From Flavobacteriia bacterium (GTDB lineage Bacteria; Bacteroidota; Bacteroidia; Flavobacteriales; Flavobacteriaceae): a DNA stretch of 6,672 bases. A program made the translations under genes and the position numbers. Positions 6,208-6,672 of this stretch are shown here, piece after piece (position 1 is the first letter of the stretch; the number at the start of each line of letters is the position of its first letter). The notes beneath the pieces are model-generated. The model searched no databases and was not told where the DNA came from. It saw only the letters and a list, made by a program, of their open reading frames with translations. The stretch covers positions 1 through 6,672 of the forward strand of contig DRQI01000488.1 in the NCBI GenBank assembly GCA_011330545.1, in the 5' to 3' direction.

Positions 6208-6250
6208 TTTGCCGGAGAGGCAAACTTGCATTTTGGGTTTGTCAAAATGC
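6208..6250 (+). other. Two hairpins in the tRNA transcript leader
   Basis: TTTGCC (6208-6213) pairs with GGCAAA (6219-6224) around a GGAGA loop. GCATTTTG (6228-6235) pairs with CAAAATGC (6243-6250) around a 7-nt loop. Neither is followed by a T-run. They may protect the 5' end of the precursor or guide its cutting. The second competes with a 9-bp pairing to the spacer after tRNA-Gly (6241-6249 with 6358-6366). Confidence 0.45.
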
Positions 6251-6272
6251 CTACGTTCTTAACAGGAAATTT

Positions 6273-6344
6273 GCGAAAGTAGCTCAGGGGTAGAGCATCA
6301 CCTTGCCAAGGTGGGGGTCGCGGGTTCGAATCCCGTTTTTCGCT
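6273..6344 (+). tRNA. tRNA-Gly (anticodon GCC)
   Basis: A full cloverleaf of 72 nt. The acceptor stem is GCGAAAG with TTTTCGC (one G-U), followed by discriminator T6344. The D arm is GCTC/GAGC with loop AGGGGTA. The anticodon stem is TCACC/GGTGG with loop TTGCCAA, anticodon GCC at 6305-6307, reading GGC and GGU. The T arm is GCGGG/CCCGT around TTCGAAT. The bases after the discriminator are CAA, so the 3' CCA is not encoded and must be added. It is the first gene of a two-tRNA transcript. Confidence 0.96.
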
Positions 6345-6385
6345 CAATTACCAAACCCATTTTGACTACCTTAACCGGTAGACTG

Positions 6386-6474
6386 GCTCGAGTGGTGGAA
6401 TTGGTAGACACGCTGGACTTAAAATCCAGTGGACAGTAATGTCCGTATGGGTTCAAGTCCCATCTCGAGTACCA
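6386..6474 (+). tRNA. tRNA-Leu (anticodon UAA)
   Basis: A class II tRNA. The acceptor stem GCTCGAG pairs with CTCGAGT (first pair G-U), followed by discriminator A6471 and an encoded CCA (6472-6474). The anticodon stem is CTGGA/TCCAG with loop CTTAAAA, anticodon TAA at 6420-6422, reading UUA and UUG. The long variable arm GGAC/GTCC (about 6431-6444) is the leucine mark. The T arm is ATGGG/CCCAT around TTCAAGT. It follows tRNA-Gly after 41 bp with no promoter between, so both come from one precursor. Confidence 0.97.
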
Positions 6475-6475
6475 A

Positions 6476-6517
6476 AAACCCTTTTAAAACATTGATTTAG
6501 AAGGGTTTGTTTTTTTT
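6476..6517 (+). terminator. Rho-independent terminator after tRNA-Leu
   Basis: A 13-bp stem, AAACCCTTTTAAA (6476-6488) with TTTAGAAGGGTTT (6496-6508), contains one G-T pair and encloses a 7-nt loop; after one G it is followed by eight T (6510-6517). It begins 1 base after the encoded CCA. On the minus strand the same stem is followed by TT GG after a T-rich arm, so it may also end the convergent gene whose stop codon is at 6552. Confidence 0.85.
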
Positions 6518-6551
6518 ACTTACTTTCTTTTTTTTTTAAATGTTTGAAACC

Positions 6552-6672
6552 TTAATTTCGTGAATCATTTGTTTCAGAATCATAATACATTTTGGCTCCT
6601 GCCGTAATTCTTTCATCTATATAATTTGATTCTGGGGGAATTGGACAAGAATGCTCAGGGTCATAGACACAA
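6552..6672 (-). CDS. C-terminal end of a probable DUF1684-family protein (runs off right edge)
   Basis: The last 39 codons of a minus-strand gene, ending in TAA at 6552-6554. The readable end has C-V-Y-D-P, then CPIPPESNYIDERITAGAK (about 11 to 29 residues into the fragment), then a short acidic tail. The pattern Y-[DN]-P-x3-C-P-[IL]-P-P-x2-N-x-[IL] followed by I-x-A-G-x-K is the way DUF1684 proteins end, as I remember them; this is recalled from family knowledge, not searched. Other frames here are interrupted by stops. DUF1684 proteins are about 200 residues, often exported, and of unknown function. It converges on the tRNA unit and is not part of the oxidase cluster. The fragment is short, so the family call is moderate. 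Confidence 0.55.
   Translation of the reverse strand, partial: CVYDPEHSCPIPPESNYIDERITAGAKMYYDSETNDSRN

Noticed and set aside
6138..6347. Minus-strand reading frame encoding SNPRPPPWQGDALPLSY
   Set aside because: It is the antisense of tRNA-Gly, a well-known false protein that is often annotated opposite this tRNA; the plus-strand cloverleaf is complete.
6386..6474. tRNA-Leu 3' end as an integration site
   Set aside because: No integrase and no second copy of the tRNA 3' end is present in the window, and a normal terminator follows directly.

Overview
The window looks like a chromosomal piece of a low-GC member of the Bacteroidota (Flavobacteriia/Cytophagia-like). Three things point there. 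The gene order cyoE – short subunit III – long subunit III – subunit IV – SCO-like – SCO – DUF420 – small CxxC protein – TolC is the usual order in that phylum (recalled, not searched). Promoter-like sites have the Bacteroidota form TTTG-N(about 19)-TAnnTTTG. Most starts have no obvious Shine-Dalgarno sequence. No mobile element, CRISPR array or integrase is visible.

Layout, right to left along the minus strand: cyoE (5175-6080), a 186-aa cytochrome oxidase subunit III (4610-5170), a 327-aa subunit III with a large insert (3494-4477), subunit IV (3133-3477), a SCO-fold protein that has lost its copper ligands (2261-2917), a canonical SCO copper chaperone (1496-2131), a DUF420/CtaM-like assembly protein (963-1487), a 69-aa membrane protein with CxxC (657-866), and the N-terminal part of a TolC-family outer-membrane efflux protein (running off the left edge, start at 514). 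On the plus strand at the right are tRNA-Gly(GCC) and tRNA-Leu(UAA) with their own promoter and a strong terminator. Convergent to them at the right edge is the last part of a minus-strand gene whose end resembles DUF1684.

Together the minus-strand genes form the maturation and small-subunit half of an aa3/caa3-type cytochrome c oxidase. CyoE makes heme O on the way to heme A. The two subunits III and subunit IV are structural. SCO loads or reduces the CuA site, and DUF420/CtaM helps assembly. Subunits I and II and heme A synthase are not in the window; the tRNA genes sit where more oxidase genes might be expected. Candidate internal promoters precede the long subunit III and SCO, so the cluster may be two or three transcription units. 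No gap exceeds 300 bases: the longest are 2918-3132 (215 bp) and 6081-6272 (192 bp), both described below.

I see no wholly new system. The least-explained parts are the ligand-less SCO paralogue, the small CxxC membrane protein, the periplasmic insert of subunit III, the hairpin leader of the long subunit III gene and the structured leader of the tRNA transcript.
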